DNA of 64,000 nt, taken from Kocuria carniphila (GTDB lineage Bacteria; Actinomycetota; Actinomycetes; Actinomycetales; Micrococcaceae). This document shows, one piece after another, positions 9,309 through 17,790 of the stretch (its first letter is position 1; each line of letters starts with the position of its first letter). Below the pieces are notes generated by a model, which was given only the letters and a program-made list of their open reading frames with translations, was not told the DNA's origin and ran no database searches. The DNA lies in the NCBI RefSeq assembly GCF_004136555.1, contig NZ_NOIT01000008.1, positions 1-64,000 of the forward strand, given 5' to 3'. The position numbers and the translations under genes are program-made.

Positions 9309-9871
9309 ATCTTCCAGATTCACACTGCGTGGTACGGCTGACAGAAGACGCAGTCAGTGATCTGTTCCGCTTGAAGAAGAAGGATCCATCCATCCTTCGT
9401 GCAGTCTTCAAGAAGATGCTCCTGTTGGAGCGCTCGCCACTGGCAGGGGAACCTCTACTTGGCGCTTTGGTGGGTTTTCGAAAACTTGTAGTCGGTGACC
9501 GGCACTACAGGATTGTGTGGCGAGTCAAGGAAGAGCCCGGCGGACCAACGGTTCTCGAAATTTCGGAAGTTTGGGCGGTAGGAGTCCGCTCGGATTCCGA
9601 GGTCTACGAAGAAATGAAGGGCCGGATCGCCAAACTTCGTTCTAACGGCGGGCCAGAGATAAAGCCCCTGGCGGACGTCATTAGTGGGATGGGGCGACTT
9701 TTCCAGGACATCTCGGTGAATGAGGAACCCCCACCGCCCAGTTCATTGCCTGAGTGGCTCAGGCGCGCACTCAGTGAAGAACTGAACCTGAGTGCCGAGG
9801 AGATTGAAGAGTTGTCTGAATCTGAAGCCAAGCAACTCATCATGGCTAAATGGAGCGACCAGGGGTCCTAA
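9305..9871 (+). CDS. RelE/ParE-superfamily toxin with an extra C-terminal tail
   Basis: Probable ribosome-dependent mRNA interferase or gyrase-type toxin, 188 residues. The first 110 or so residues follow the RelE/ParE fold: LTEDAVSDLFRLKKKDP, then GEPLLGALVGFRKLVVGDRHYRIVW (the core beta-strands) and ISEVWAVGVRSDSEVYEE. Members of this family usually have about 85-110 residues. Here a further segment of roughly 75 residues follows, with a Pro-rich hinge (EEPPPPSS) and an acidic helical end (LSAEEIEELSESEAKQL). The GTG start overlaps the antitoxin stop. Whether the tail is a regulatory or targeting domain is unknown. Catalytic residues cannot be assigned with certainty. Confidence 0.8.
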   Translation: MNLPDSHCVVRLTEDAVSDLFRLKKKDPSILRAVFKKMLLLERSPLAGEPLLGALVGFRKLVVGDRHYRIVWRVKEEPGGPTVLEISEVWAVGVRSDSEVYEEMKGRIAKLRSNGGPEIKPLADVISGMGRLFQDISVNEEPPPPSSLPEWLRRALSEELNLSAEEIEELSESEAKQLIMAKWSDQGS

Positions 9872-9890
9872 GTCCGAGGGCTAGAAGTGG

Positions 9891-9918
9891 GGGCTTGTTC
9901 ACCATGGTGAGCAAGCCC
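9891..9918. terminator. Bidirectional terminator between the toxin and uracil permease genes
   Basis: Inverted repeat GGGCTTGTTCACC / GGTGAGCAAGCCC (13-bp arms, one wobble pair, 2-nt centre) between convergent genes, followed by TTCTTC on the plus strand. Confidence 0.75.
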
Positions 9919-9931
9919 TTCTTCAACTGAT

Positions 9932-11314
9932 TTAGCCCAACGGCGACGGCGTCTTGGACGTGTCCGGGGTCAGCGGGTCGGAGCCCACGGAACCGCGCAC
10001 GCGGGCGATGAACGCCATGAGGTGGTAGACCACCAGGGTCGCGGCGGTGCCCAGGGCGATGCCCGCGAAGTCCAGGCCGAACACGGACCATGTGTAGTCG
10101 GCAATGCCCACGATCATGGCGACGGCCGCCGTGGTGAGGTTGACCGGGTTGGAGAAGTCCACGCGGTTCTGGACCCAGATGCGCACGCCCAGCATGCCGA
10201 TCATGCCGTACAGCACCGTGGCCGCGCCGCCCAGCACGCCCTGGGGGACGGTGGCCACGGCCGCGCCGAATACGGGCATGATGCTCAGCAGGATCGCGAC
10301 GATCGCGGCAACCCAGTAGGCAGCGGTGGAGTAGACGCGGGTGGCGGCCATGACGCCGATGTTCTCCGCGTACGTGGTGGTACCGGAACCGCCGCCGGAG
10401 CCGGCGATGATGGTGGCCAGGCCGTCGGCCATGATGGCGCGGCCGGCGTAGGGGTCAAGGTCGTCGCCGGTCATGAGGGCCACGGACTTCACGTGTCCGA
10501 TGTTCTCCGCAACCAGCACTAGGATCACGGGGATGAAGAGCCCGGCCAGGCTCAGGTGGAACTCGGGGGTGTGGAACTCGGGGAGTCCGAACAGGCCCTG
10601 TTCCTGCCACGCGGCGTTGATGGCGGTGAAATCGACCTCGCCGCGGACCACGGCGGTGATGTAGCCGATGGCCACGCCCAACAGGATGGACAGGCGGCCG
10701 ATCAGACCGCGAAACAGCACGGAGATCAGGATGATGGAGCCCAGGGTCACCATGGCGGTGACCGGGGCTTCCATGAAGTTCGCCTTGGCCGAGGGTGCCA
10801 GATTGAAGCCGATCAGCGCCACGATGGTGCCCGTGACCAGTGGCGGCATCAGCTTCTGCAGCCACCCGGTGCCGGCCAGCTGCACGATCAGGCCGATGAT
10901 CGCCAACGCGATGCCGGCCATGACCACACCACCGAGCGCGCCACCGGGGCCGTACTGGTTCATGGCCGCGGAGATCGGGGCGATGAACGCGAACGACGAG
11001 CCCAGGTATGAGGGCACACGTCCCGCGGTCAGGATCAGGAACAGGATGGTTCCGATGCCCGAGAAGAACAGCGTGGTGGCCGGTGGAAATCCGGTCAGCA
11101 GCGGCACCAGGAACGTCGCGCCGAACATGGCCACCACGTGCTGGGCGCCGATCGAGATCGTTCGGGGCCACACGAGCCGCTCGCGCGGGGTGACGACGTC
11201 GCCGGGGGCCACGGTGCGTCCGTCCCCGTGGAGGCGCCAGCCCAACCCGAGGCGTTCCGCGAGACCGGGGGCAGCGGCGTCGTTAGTGGGGGGAGTGGAC
11301 GGTGACGAACTCAT
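9932..11314 (-). CDS. Uracil-xanthine permease, NCS2 family
   Basis: Nucleobase symporter in the cytoplasmic membrane, 460 residues and about 14 membrane segments, typical for UraA/PbuX-type carriers. The N-terminal region contains GAQHVVAMFGATFLVPLLTG and the SYLGSSFAFIAPI segment, and the family signature lies around ADGLATIIAGSGGGSGTTTYAENIGV. AGGAG precedes the ATG by a suitable distance. Uracil is the most likely substrate but xanthine carriers look alike. A hairpin of about 9 bp (11346-11377) lies in the untranslated leader, function unknown. Divergent from the DtxR-type regulator. Confidence 0.9.
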   Translation of the reverse strand: MSSSPSTPPTNDAAAPGLAERLGLGWRLHGDGRTVAPGDVVTPRERLVWPRTISIGAQHVVAMFGATFLVPLLTGFPPATTLFFSGIGTILFLILTAGRVPSYLGSSFAFIAPISAAMNQYGPGGALGGVVMAGIALAIIGLIVQLAGTGWLQKLMPPLVTGTIVALIGFNLAPSAKANFMEAPVTAMVTLGSIILISVLFRGLIGRLSILLGVAIGYITAVVRGEVDFTAINAAWQEQGLFGLPEFHTPEFHLSLAGLFIPVILVLVAENIGHVKSVALMTGDDLDPYAGRAIMADGLATIIAGSGGGSGTTTYAENIGVMAATRVYSTAAYWVAAIVAILLSIMPVFGAAVATVPQGVLGGAATVLYGMIGMLGVRIWVQNRVDFSNPVNLTTAAVAMIVGIADYTWSVFGLDFAGIALGTAATLVVYHLMAFIARVRGSVGSDPLTPDTSKTPSPLG

Positions 11315-11400
11315 GAAGGCTCCTAGACAGCGGCGCGTGGCGTCTGACGGGCGGCCGGGAAATGAGTACCGCCCGCCAAATTCTAATCCGGGGCGACCGG

Positions 11401-11413
11401 TACCCTGGACACG
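11401..11413 (+). promoter_or_regulatory. Probable leaderless promoter -10 element of the DtxR-type gene
   Basis: TACCCT at 11401-11406 lies 6 nt upstream of the GTG at 11413, the same arrangement (TACCCT, GGA, then GTG) found in front of serS at 40127. This decides the GTG start over an upstream in-frame ATG at 11362. Confidence 0.5.
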
Positions 11414-12186
11414 TGCAACCCGCAGAGCTCAGTTCTTCCACGCAGGACTACCTGAAGACCATTTGGCAGTTGGGCGAGTGGTCGCCGGACAAGGTCACCA
11501 CCACGACCCTGGCCGCGCGCATGGGGCTGGCGGCGTCCACGGTGTCCGAGGCGCTCAAGAAGCTCACGGCGCAGGGCATGGTGACGCGTCCGTCCTACGG
11601 AGTGGTCGAGCTGACCGATGAGGGCCGCTCGGTGGCGGTCACCATGGTGCGGCGGCATCGGCTGCTGGAGACGTTCCTGACCACCAAGCTCGGATACGCG
11701 TGGGATGAGGTGCACGATGAGGCCGAGGTGCTTGAGCACGCCGTCTCGGAGAAGTTCTTAGACCGGATCGATGCGCTGCTGGGGCATCCGTCCGCTGATC
11801 CGCACGGGGATGTGATTCCTTCGCCGAGTGGGGTGATCGCCGCACCCACGGCTGTGCAACTGGTGGATGTGCTGGAGCCGGTGGCCGTTGACGTGGTGCG
11901 GGTGTCCGATGATGATCCTGCGACCTTGCGCTATCTGGCCGGGGTTGGCGTGGTGCCGGGTACGCGGTTGCGGGTGTTGCCGGATTCGGGGTCGCCGGGG
12001 ATGGTTGCGGTGTCGGTGGTTGGGACTGCGGCCGCTGTTGTTGCCGCGGGCGCGCATGGCCGTGTTGCGGGGGGCGGTGACGGTGCTGGTGATGTTCCCG
12101 CTGCTGCGCCCACCCTTGCCGATCCGCAGTCCGTGGTCAGCATGGGCGTTCTCGCGGCGGAAGCGGTGTGGGTGACGCGGGTTTAA
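11413..12186 (+). CDS. Metal-dependent transcriptional regulator, DtxR/MntR family
   Basis: Iron- or manganese-activated repressor, 257 residues. An N-terminal winged helix (about 10-70; TTLAARMGLAASTVSEALKKL is the helix-turn-helix) is followed by the metal-binding/dimerisation domain with VRRHRLLETFL, DEAEVLEHAVSE and HPSADPHGDVIP, which match the residues that hold metal in MntR/IdeR. A C-terminal SH3/FeoA-like domain (about 150-257) carries a glycine/alanine-rich insertion. No metal transporter sits beside it, so its targets are elsewhere. The manganese-type motif (DPHG in place of a cysteine-containing one) leans towards MntR, but this is inference. Confidence 0.88.
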   Translation: MQPAELSSSTQDYLKTIWQLGEWSPDKVTTTTLAARMGLAASTVSEALKKLTAQGMVTRPSYGVVELTDEGRSVAVTMVRRHRLLETFLTTKLGYAWDEVHDEAEVLEHAVSEKFLDRIDALLGHPSADPHGDVIPSPSGVIAAPTAVQLVDVLEPVAVDVVRVSDDDPATLRYLAGVGVVPGTRLRVLPDSGSPGMVAVSVVGTAAAVVAAGAHGRVAGGGDGAGDVPAAAPTLADPQSVVSMGVLAAEAVWVTRV

Positions 12187-12240
12187 TTGTTCGCGCCGAG
12201 ATCTGAGTCAGCTTTAAGCCACTGCCAAATCTGAGGCACG

Positions 12241-12275
12241 AAAAAGCCACCTGGACCGCGTCCAAGTGGCTTTTT
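12241..12275. terminator. Bidirectional terminator after the DtxR-type gene
   Basis: AAAAAGCCACCTGGA / TCCAAGTGGCTTTTT, 15-bp arms with one wobble pair and a 5-nt loop. The A-run/T-run ends make it functional in both directions, serving the DtxR-type gene and anything transcribed leftwards from the YrhK-like gene. Confidence 0.9.
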
Positions 12276-12353
12276 GATGACTGAGGGCTTTCGCGCCAGC
12301 GGGCCCCCTGGACGAGTTGGTGGGGGAGCGGTGGCCCCGACATCCCAGTCATC
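12276..12353 (-). other. Structured intergenic element next to a terminator
   Basis: GATGACTG at 12276-12283 pairs with CAGTCATC at 12346-12353; inside, GGG/CCC and CCCCC (12304-12308)/GGGGG (12322-12326) can pair in nested fashion. On the minus strand this long imperfect hairpin is followed immediately by the terminator at 12275-12241. It may be the 3' untranslated region of the YrhK-like gene or a small RNA. No convincing own promoter was found. Confidence 0.35.
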
Positions 12354-12409
12354 AGAAGTGCATTTTTGGGCCGCTCAGGTGCATCTTTACGGACTGGAAT
12401 GTTCATCAC

Positions 12410-12709
12410 TCAGAAGTCTCTACTGGTTGCGGCATCACTGCGGGGGTTAATCTTCTTCAGGTGAGTCCGGCGGGCCAACCGAATCACGGGTCGCACGAGC
12501 ATCAAGAGACTTCCCACAACGAACAGCCACGTGGCGATGGTCATTGTCGCCTCAGAGAAGAACAAGAACGAGCCGATTACGAAGATCACACCGATCAGGA
12601 TGTCGTTGCAGATCGAGGCGATCTCATAGCGGTCCCTGATGATGAGCTCGTGATGGCCGACTTCAACTTTGACGGTGGTGCCCGAGGTCTGCGTATTCAT
12701 GTCTTCCAT
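12410..12709 (-). CDS. Small YrhK-like membrane protein
   Basis: Unknown function; 99 residues. The pattern RDRYEIASICNDILIGVIFV followed by IGSFLFF and a second hydrophobic segment (TWLFVVGSLLMLVRP) resembles the YrhK domain, a small two-helix membrane module. The cytoplasmic end is basic (RLARRTHLKK). The start is either 12709 or the next ATG three codons later (12700). It stands alone, downstream of a terminator that ends pgm transcription. Confidence 0.65.
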   Translation of the reverse strand: MEDMNTQTSGTTVKVEVGHHELIIRDRYEIASICNDILIGVIFVIGSFLFFSEATMTIATWLFVVGSLLMLVRPVIRLARRTHLKKINPRSDAATSRDF

Positions 12710-12767
12710 CGTGCCGGTGTGGCGGGGGCTCGATCAAAACGACGGGTACCGGACACACGAACAAATG

Positions 12768-12816
12768 GGGCAGAGGTTGGCGCCGAAACCCCTGGTCTCA
12801 GCGCCAACCTCTGCCC
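12768..12816 (-). terminator. Terminator of pgm
   Basis: Perfect 16-bp inverted repeat (GGGCAGAGGTTGGCGC and its complement) with a 17-nt loop, 47 bases beyond the pgm stop; the minus-strand sequence after it is ATTTGTT. Confidence 0.85.
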
Positions 12817-12863
12817 GAAATGCTCAGCTCCGGCGGAGATCACCGCAGAAGTGAAAGAAGTCC

Positions 12864-14498
12864 CTACCCAATCACCGAATCCACCAGCGCCTTGGCTTCC
12901 TTCTGCACCTGTGCGAGGTGCTCGGAACCCTTGAAGGACTCCGCGTAGATCTTGTACACGTCCTCGGTGCCGGAAGGTCGGGCCGCGAACCACGCGTTCT
13001 CCGTGACGACCTTCAAACCGCCGATTGCAGCGCCGTTGCCCGGAGCTTCCGTCAGCTTTGCGGTGATCGGTTCACCGGCCAGGGTGTCCGTGGTGACCTG
13101 CTCTGCGGAGAGCTTTTTCAGCGCTGCCTTCTGCTCACGGTTGGCCGGAGCATCGATGCGCTCGTACACCGGATCGCCGAACTCCTCGGTCAACTCCTTG
13201 TAACGCTGCGACGGGGTCTTACCCGTGCGCGCCGTGATCTCCGCGGCCAACAGGGCCAAGATGATGCCGTCCTTGTCGGTGGTCCAGGTGGAACCGTCCA
13301 TACGCAGGAACGATGCGCCCGCAGACTCTTCACCACCGAAACCGATGGATCCGTCAATCAGACCCGGTACGAACCACTTGAAGCCCACGGGGACCTCGTC
13401 CAAACGCCGGCCCAGCGAGTCAGCAACGCGATCGATGATCGACGAAGACACCAAGGTCTTGCCCACGCCCGCATCCGATGACCAACCCGAACGATTGCGG
13501 TACAGGTAATCAATAGCCACGGCCAGGTAGTGGTTCGGGTTCATGAGCCCGGCATCCGGGGTCACGATGCCGTGCCGGTCCGTGTCCGCATCGTTACCGG
13601 TTGCGATGTCGTACTTGTCGCGGTTTCCGATCAGGGAGGCCATGGCATTGGGGGAGGAGCAGTCCATGCGGATCTTCTCGTCCCAGTCCAGCGTCATGAA
13701 CGCCCACTGCGGGTCCACTTCGGGGTTGACCACGGTGAGGTTCAGGCCAAAGCGCTTGCTGATCTCTTCCCAGTACGCCACGGATGCAGAACCCATGGGG
13801 TCCGCGCCAATGTGCAGACCGGATTCCGCGATGACGTCCAGGTCGATGATCGACGGCAGATCCGAAACATAGGAGTCCAGGAAATCGAAGGTGCCGGTGG
13901 TCGCTGCGGCCCGAGCGGCGTCGTTCGAGACGCGCTTGACGCCGTCGAGCCCGGCCTCCATGAGTTCGTTGGCGCGCGCGGCGATCCACTCGGTGGCGTC
14001 AGAATCGGCGGGGCCGCCGTGCGGAGGGTTGTACTTGAAGCCGCCGTCGGCCGGCGGGTTGTGGGACGGCGTGATGACAATGCCGTCCGCCTGCTCGGCC
14101 GCATCGGACGCGTTGTACTTGATGATCGCGTGGGACAGCGCCGGGGTGGGCGTGAAGCCGTCGCGCGAATCCAGTAGCACGTTCACGCCGTTGGCCGCGA
14201 GCACCTCGAGTGCGGTGTCCTGCGCGGGCCCGGACAGCGCGTGCGTGTCCTTGCCCATGAACAGCGGGCCGGTAATGCCCTGCCCCGCGCGGTACTCCAC
14301 AATCGCCTGCGTGATGGCCGCGATATGTGTGTCGTTGAACGAGGTCTTGAGTGATGATCCACGGTGTCCGGACGTACCGAACGCCACTCGCTGATCGGGA
14401 TCACCGGCGTCAGGCACGCGGTCGAAATACGCCGCGATCAGCTCGTCGATGTTCACAAGGTCACTGGGTTGGGCTACGGTGCCCGCACGGTTCGCCAT
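12864..14498 (-). CDS. pgm: Phosphoglucomutase, alpha-D-glucose-phosphate specific
   Basis: Interconverts glucose 1-phosphate and glucose 6-phosphate, linking glycolysis with glycogen, trehalose and cell-wall sugar nucleotide synthesis. 544 residues, the length of the E. coli Pgm type. The phosphoserine loop is TPSHNPP with Ser145; GTSGHRGSS is present near the N-terminus; the sugar-phosphate loop is near the C-terminus ([13 protein letters not shown]). The start is supported by TAGGTT (14510-14505) placed 6 nt upstream, a leaderless pattern. Confidence 0.95.
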   Translation of the reverse strand: MANRAGTVAQPSDLVNIDELIAAYFDRVPDAGDPDQRVAFGTSGHRGSSLKTSFNDTHIAAITQAIVEYRAGQGITGPLFMGKDTHALSGPAQDTALEVLAANGVNVLLDSRDGFTPTPALSHAIIKYNASDAAEQADGIVITPSHNPPADGGFKYNPPHGGPADSDATEWIAARANELMEAGLDGVKRVSNDAARAAATTGTFDFLDSYVSDLPSIIDLDVIAESGLHIGADPMGSASVAYWEEISKRFGLNLTVVNPEVDPQWAFMTLDWDEKIRMDCSSPNAMASLIGNRDKYDIATGNDADTDRHGIVTPDAGLMNPNHYLAVAIDYLYRNRSGWSSDAGVGKTLVSSSIIDRVADSLGRRLDEVPVGFKWFVPGLIDGSIGFGGEESAGASFLRMDGSTWTTDKDGIILALLAAEITARTGKTPSQRYKELTEEFGDPVYERIDAPANREQKAALKKLSAEQVTTDTLAGEPITAKLTEAPGNGAAIGGLKVVTENAWFAARPSGTEDVYKIYAESFKGSEHLAQVQKEAKALVDSVIG

Positions 14499-14510
14499 AC
14501 CCCAAACCTA
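14499..14510 (-). promoter_or_regulatory. Probable leaderless promoter -10 element of pgm
   Basis: On the minus strand TAGGTT (14510-14505) is followed by 6 nt and the ATG of pgm at 14498. No Shine-Dalgarno sequence intervenes. Confidence 0.45.
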
Positions 14511-14564
14511 CTCGGGAAACCCGCGCTCGTCAGTGACGCGACGCAATGTTCCGTTCGATTGCAC

Positions 14565-16073
14565 TCACGCGGCCCGCGGGTCCGTGGGCGGGTTCAGCTG
14601 CGCGGCCAGGGAGAGCAGCCACGCCTCCGACGACGCCGCTCCCACCAGTTGCACACCCATCGGCACCTTGCCGGGGTAGTCACCGGATTCCGGCTGCGTC
14701 CACACGGTGGGAACAGTGATGGCCGGTAGCCCCACCACGTTGATGAACGAGGTGTAGGGGGTGTACTGGCACTGCCGCTCGTAGTCGCGTTCTGCGCTGC
14801 GAGGATCGGCCATGTCGTAGCCCTCGAAGTACCAACCAATGGGCCGCGGGGGCATCGCTAGAGCTGGCGTGAGAATCATGTCGTACCGGGCATATTGGGC
14901 GATGGTGTCGGCCTCGAACACGCGGATCGCGCTCACGGCGTCCGCCAGCTCCACGGCCGAGCGGTTCAACGCGGCTTCTCGGAAGTGCCGCGCCAGGCCG
15001 GTCAGGTGCGAGTCTTGCCCGTCGGCCAAGGGGATCTGACCCACGGCGGTCGTCCACAGTTTGAAGAAGTTCTCCGCGTAACCGGGCAGGTAGTTGATCT
15101 GGGCTTCTTCAACTTCGTGGCCCAGCGACTGCAACTGGCGGACGCCCTCGGACAGAGCGAGCTCTGCTTCGGGGGAGACAGAGATGTCGTAGCTGCCCTC
15201 GAACGGGGATGCCGTATTCACGCCAATCCGTAACGGACGATCTCCCCATGGTGCATCCCCGGCCAGCGCGCGGCTCACCACGGATGTGAACGACCGTTCC
15301 GGCACTGCTTTCACCGGCCGATCGATGGCGGTGTGGCCCGGGGTGGAGCACAGCACATCCATGAGTAGGGCGGCGTCCAAGGCGGTGCGCGTGATGGGGC
15401 CGTTGACGCCCAACTGCCCCACGTTGTTCAGCGCATCGCTGCTCGGGACTCGTCCACGGTTCGGTTTGAGCCCGATCAATCCGCACGCCGCGGCAGGAAT
15501 TCGCACCGAACCGCCGCCGTCCGAACCGATCGCCCCCGCCAGCATTCCGGATGCCACAGCCGCAGCCTGGCCACCAGAGGAGCCCCCAGGGCTGTGTTCC
15601 GGCGAGTGGGGATTGCGCGCCGGCGGAAATATTCTGTTCTCGGAATAACAATTGAGCAGGAACTCCGGGACTTGTGTCTTGCCCACCATCACGGCGCCGG
15701 CTGCCTCAAGGGTTTGCGCGAGAGGGTCAGAGTCGGCAGCGATCGGGAACTCGCCGTTCTCGTCCTGGTTGATCAGGGTTCCGAAGGTCGTGGGCATCCC
15801 CGCAACTTCGTGCCCGTCCTTCAACGCCGTGGGTACACCCAGAAGCGCTGGCAATTCTGCTTCAGCGGACGGGTCCGACGCCGCCTCGGCCAGTTGTTCG
15901 TCCGCCTCTCGGGCCCGCTTCAGAGCAACTTGACGATCCACGTGAATGAACGCGCCCAGGGTGTCATTGAGCTCTTCGATGCGGTCGAGCGAGGACTTCA
16001 CGGTGTCCTCGCTGGTGACCTGACCGTTGCGCAGTGCCAGAACAGTCTCGGTGAGTGACGGATAGTGCTCCAC
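14565..16073 (-). CDS. Amidase (amidase-signature family)
   Basis: Hydrolyses a carboxamide to acid and ammonia; 502 residues. All three catalytic residues of the Ser-cis-Ser-Lys family are seen: Lys85 (ALKDGHEVAG), cis-Ser165 in SPGGSSGGQAAAVASG and nucleophile Ser189 in GSDGGGSVRIPAA; the 24-residue spacing of the serines is the family norm. GTG at 16073 is chosen because GGAGG stands 6 nt upstream; the frame continues open to 16133 without a domain. It is a broad family, so it could act on nicotinamide, aryl-acetamides, fatty amides or others. It does not look like GatA, as no gatB or gatC is near. Downstream of the gab genes and preceded by a palindromic site. Confidence 0.88.
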   Translation of the reverse strand: MEHYPSLTETVLALRNGQVTSEDTVKSSLDRIEELNDTLGAFIHVDRQVALKRAREADEQLAEAASDPSAEAELPALLGVPTALKDGHEVAGMPTTFGTLINQDENGEFPIAADSDPLAQTLEAAGAVMVGKTQVPEFLLNCYSENRIFPPARNPHSPEHSPGGSSGGQAAAVASGMLAGAIGSDGGGSVRIPAAACGLIGLKPNRGRVPSSDALNNVGQLGVNGPITRTALDAALLMDVLCSTPGHTAIDRPVKAVPERSFTSVVSRALAGDAPWGDRPLRIGVNTASPFEGSYDISVSPEAELALSEGVRQLQSLGHEVEEAQINYLPGYAENFFKLWTTAVGQIPLADGQDSHLTGLARHFREAALNRSAVELADAVSAIRVFEADTIAQYARYDMILTPALAMPPRPIGWYFEGYDMADPRSAERDYERQCQYTPYTSFINVVGLPAITVPTVWTQPESGDYPGKVPMGVQLVGAASSEAWLLSLAAQLNPPTDPRAA

Positions 16074-16150
16074 GATGGTCCTCCGGGCTCGGAATGAAGT
16101 GGTATACGGCGGGTTAGTCCCACCATCCCACATCGACCGTGAGGGTTTAA

Positions 16151-16200
16151 GGTTCCCTATCCCGCATTTCCGGCCGAAAACAAGGCATAGGGAACCCTAT
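16151..16200. promoter_or_regulatory. Palindromic operator candidate upstream of the amidase
   Basis: A 14-bp palindrome ATAGGGAACCCTAT lies at 16187-16200. A matching inverted copy of GGTTCCCTAT lies at 16151-16160, giving a perfect 10-bp inverted repeat with the complement at 16187-16196 and a 26-nt spacer. It is about 80-125 bases upstream of the amidase GTG, with a candidate -10 (TATACC, minus strand) at 16106-16101. The regulator is unknown. The remaining part of 16201-16342 shows only a short imperfect repeat (AGGAACGC twice near 16300). Confidence 0.45.
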
Positions 16201-16342
16201 TCCACGGAAGTGACACCGGAAGACGAAGACCATGGAGCCGCAACCGCGGAAGGTGGCGGGGCGGCGTCGTCGTCGTCCGTAGTGGCGTCAAGGTTGGCCA
16301 GGAACGCAGGAACGCAAGAAACGCAGAAACCCATAAATGCGA

Positions 16343-16375
16343 ACGGGCGGCCACCGGAAACCGGTGACCGCCCGT
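16343..16375 (-). terminator. Terminator of the gab transcript
   Basis: ACGGGCGGCCACCGG / CCGGTGACCGCCCGT, 15-bp arms with one non-pairing position and a 3-nt loop, 28 bases beyond the gabT stop. Confidence 0.75.
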
Positions 16376-16402
16376 CGAAAAGCGCTACGTGATCAGTTCA
16401 GA

Positions 16403-17746
16403 TCAGGCGCCAGCCTCTTCAATGGCCTTGACGAACACGCGCAGGCCGTCGCGCAGCAGGTCGAAGTCGATGACCAGCGGCGGCAGCAGACGCACGTTGT
16501 TGCCGAAGGTGCCACAGGTCAGGATGACAACACCCTGTTCCATGCACTTGGCGGCAATCTGCTTGGCAGCATCAGCGTTGGGCTTCTTGGAACCTGGCTC
16601 CACGAACTCGAGCGCCATCATGGCGCCGCGACCGCGCAGCTCGCCCACGATGGGGGAGGACTCTGCCAGGTCGCCCAGCTCTTCCTTGATGATCTTCTCG
16701 ATCTCCAAGGCGCGCTCGTTGAGGCCCCACTCTTCGATGGTCTCAATGGCGCCCAGGGCTGCGGCACACGCGACGGGGTTACCGCCGTAGGTGCCACCCA
16801 GGCCGCCGCCGTGCACGGAGTTCATGATCTCCGCACGGCCCACCACGCCGGACAGCGGCATACCGCCGGCGATGCCCTTGGCGAAGGTCACCAGGTCGGG
16901 CTCGATGCCCTCCCACTCGGAGGAGAACCACGTGCCGGTGCGAGCGATGCCTGCCTGGACCTCGTCAGCCACGAACACAGCGCCGTTGTCCTGGCACCAC
17001 TTGGTCAGCGTGGGCAGGAAGCCCTCGGCGGGGACGATGAAGCCACCCTCGCCCTGAATGGGCTCGATGACCACTGCGGCAACGTTCTCCGCACCGACCT
17101 GCTTTTCGATTAGGAGCAGCGCGCGCTCGGCGGCTTCCTGACCGGTCATGCCGTCAGCATCACGGAACGGGTAGGACATGGGAACGCGGTACACGTCAGA
17201 AGCGAACGGACCGAAACCCTGCTTGTAGGGCATGACCTTGGAGGTCATGGCCAGCGTCAGGTTGGTGCGGCCGTGGTACGCGTGATCGAAGACGACCACT
17301 GCGCTGCGCTTGGTGTAGGTGCGAGCGATCTTGACCGCGTTCTCCACTGCCTCGGAACCCGAGTTGAACAGGGCCGCACGCTTGTCGAAGGAACCCGGGG
17401 TCAGCTCGGCGATCTTCTCGCCAACCGCCACGTAGCCCTCGTACGGGGTGACCATGAAGCACGTGTGGGTGAACTTCTCCACGGCTTCCTTGACCTTCTC
17501 CACGACCTTGGGAGCGGATGCGCCCACGGAGGTCACGGCGATGCCGGAGCCCAGGTCGATCAGCTGGTTGCCGTCGGCATCCAGGATCACGCCGCCGTCC
17601 AGCTTGTCCGCGTACACGGGGACGGAGGACGCCACACCGGAAGCGACCGCGTTACTGCGGCGCTCTGCCAGCTCAACGGACTTGGGGCCCGGGATGCTGG
17701 TCTTCAGGTCACGCTTCTGCTCAAGCGTGTATTCGATTTCAGCCAT
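16403..17746 (-). CDS. gabT: 4-aminobutyrate aminotransferase
   Basis: PLP-dependent class III transaminase converting GABA plus 2-oxoglutarate to succinate semialdehyde and glutamate; 447 residues. NSGSEAVENAVKIAR (about 128-142) and DHAYHGRTNLTLAMTSK are the GabT pattern; Asp261 (DEVQAGIARTG) contacts the pyridine nitrogen and Lys290 (TFAKGIAGGMPLSG) is the Schiff-base lysine. It lies 44 bases downstream of gabD on the same strand, so the pair forms a GABA degradation unit. Ornithine-type class III enzymes are close relatives, but the gabD neighbour supports GabT. Confidence 0.92.
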   Translation of the reverse strand: MAEIEYTLEQKRDLKTSIPGPKSVELAERRSNAVASGVASSVPVYADKLDGGVILDADGNQLIDLGSGIAVTSVGASAPKVVEKVKEAVEKFTHTCFMVTPYEGYVAVGEKIAELTPGSFDKRAALFNSGSEAVENAVKIARTYTKRSAVVVFDHAYHGRTNLTLAMTSKVMPYKQGFGPFASDVYRVPMSYPFRDADGMTGQEAAERALLLIEKQVGAENVAAVVIEPIQGEGGFIVPAEGFLPTLTKWCQDNGAVFVADEVQAGIARTGTWFSSEWEGIEPDLVTFAKGIAGGMPLSGVVGRAEIMNSVHGGGLGGTYGGNPVACAAALGAIETIEEWGLNERALEIEKIIKEELGDLAESSPIVGELRGRGAMMALEFVEPGSKKPNADAAKQIAAKCMEQGVVILTCGTFGNNVRLLPPLVIDFDLLRDGLRVFVKAIEEAGA

Positions 17747-17790
17747 AGTTGTCTGATTGTCCTTTCGAAGGGTGAAAAATTAGGTGTGGA

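Noticed and set aside
12137-12409. A 90-codon minus-strand open frame
   Set aside because: It covers the strong bidirectional terminator and the structured element and ends inside the DtxR-type gene; no ribosome-binding site or family resemblance.
16296-16330. AGGAACGC repeats as a CRISPR or tandem repeat
   Set aside because: Only two exact copies and one degenerate copy without spacers.
16075-16392. A 105-codon plus-strand open frame in the amidase upstream region
   Set aside because: It overlaps the operator palindrome and the gab terminator and has low-complexity content.
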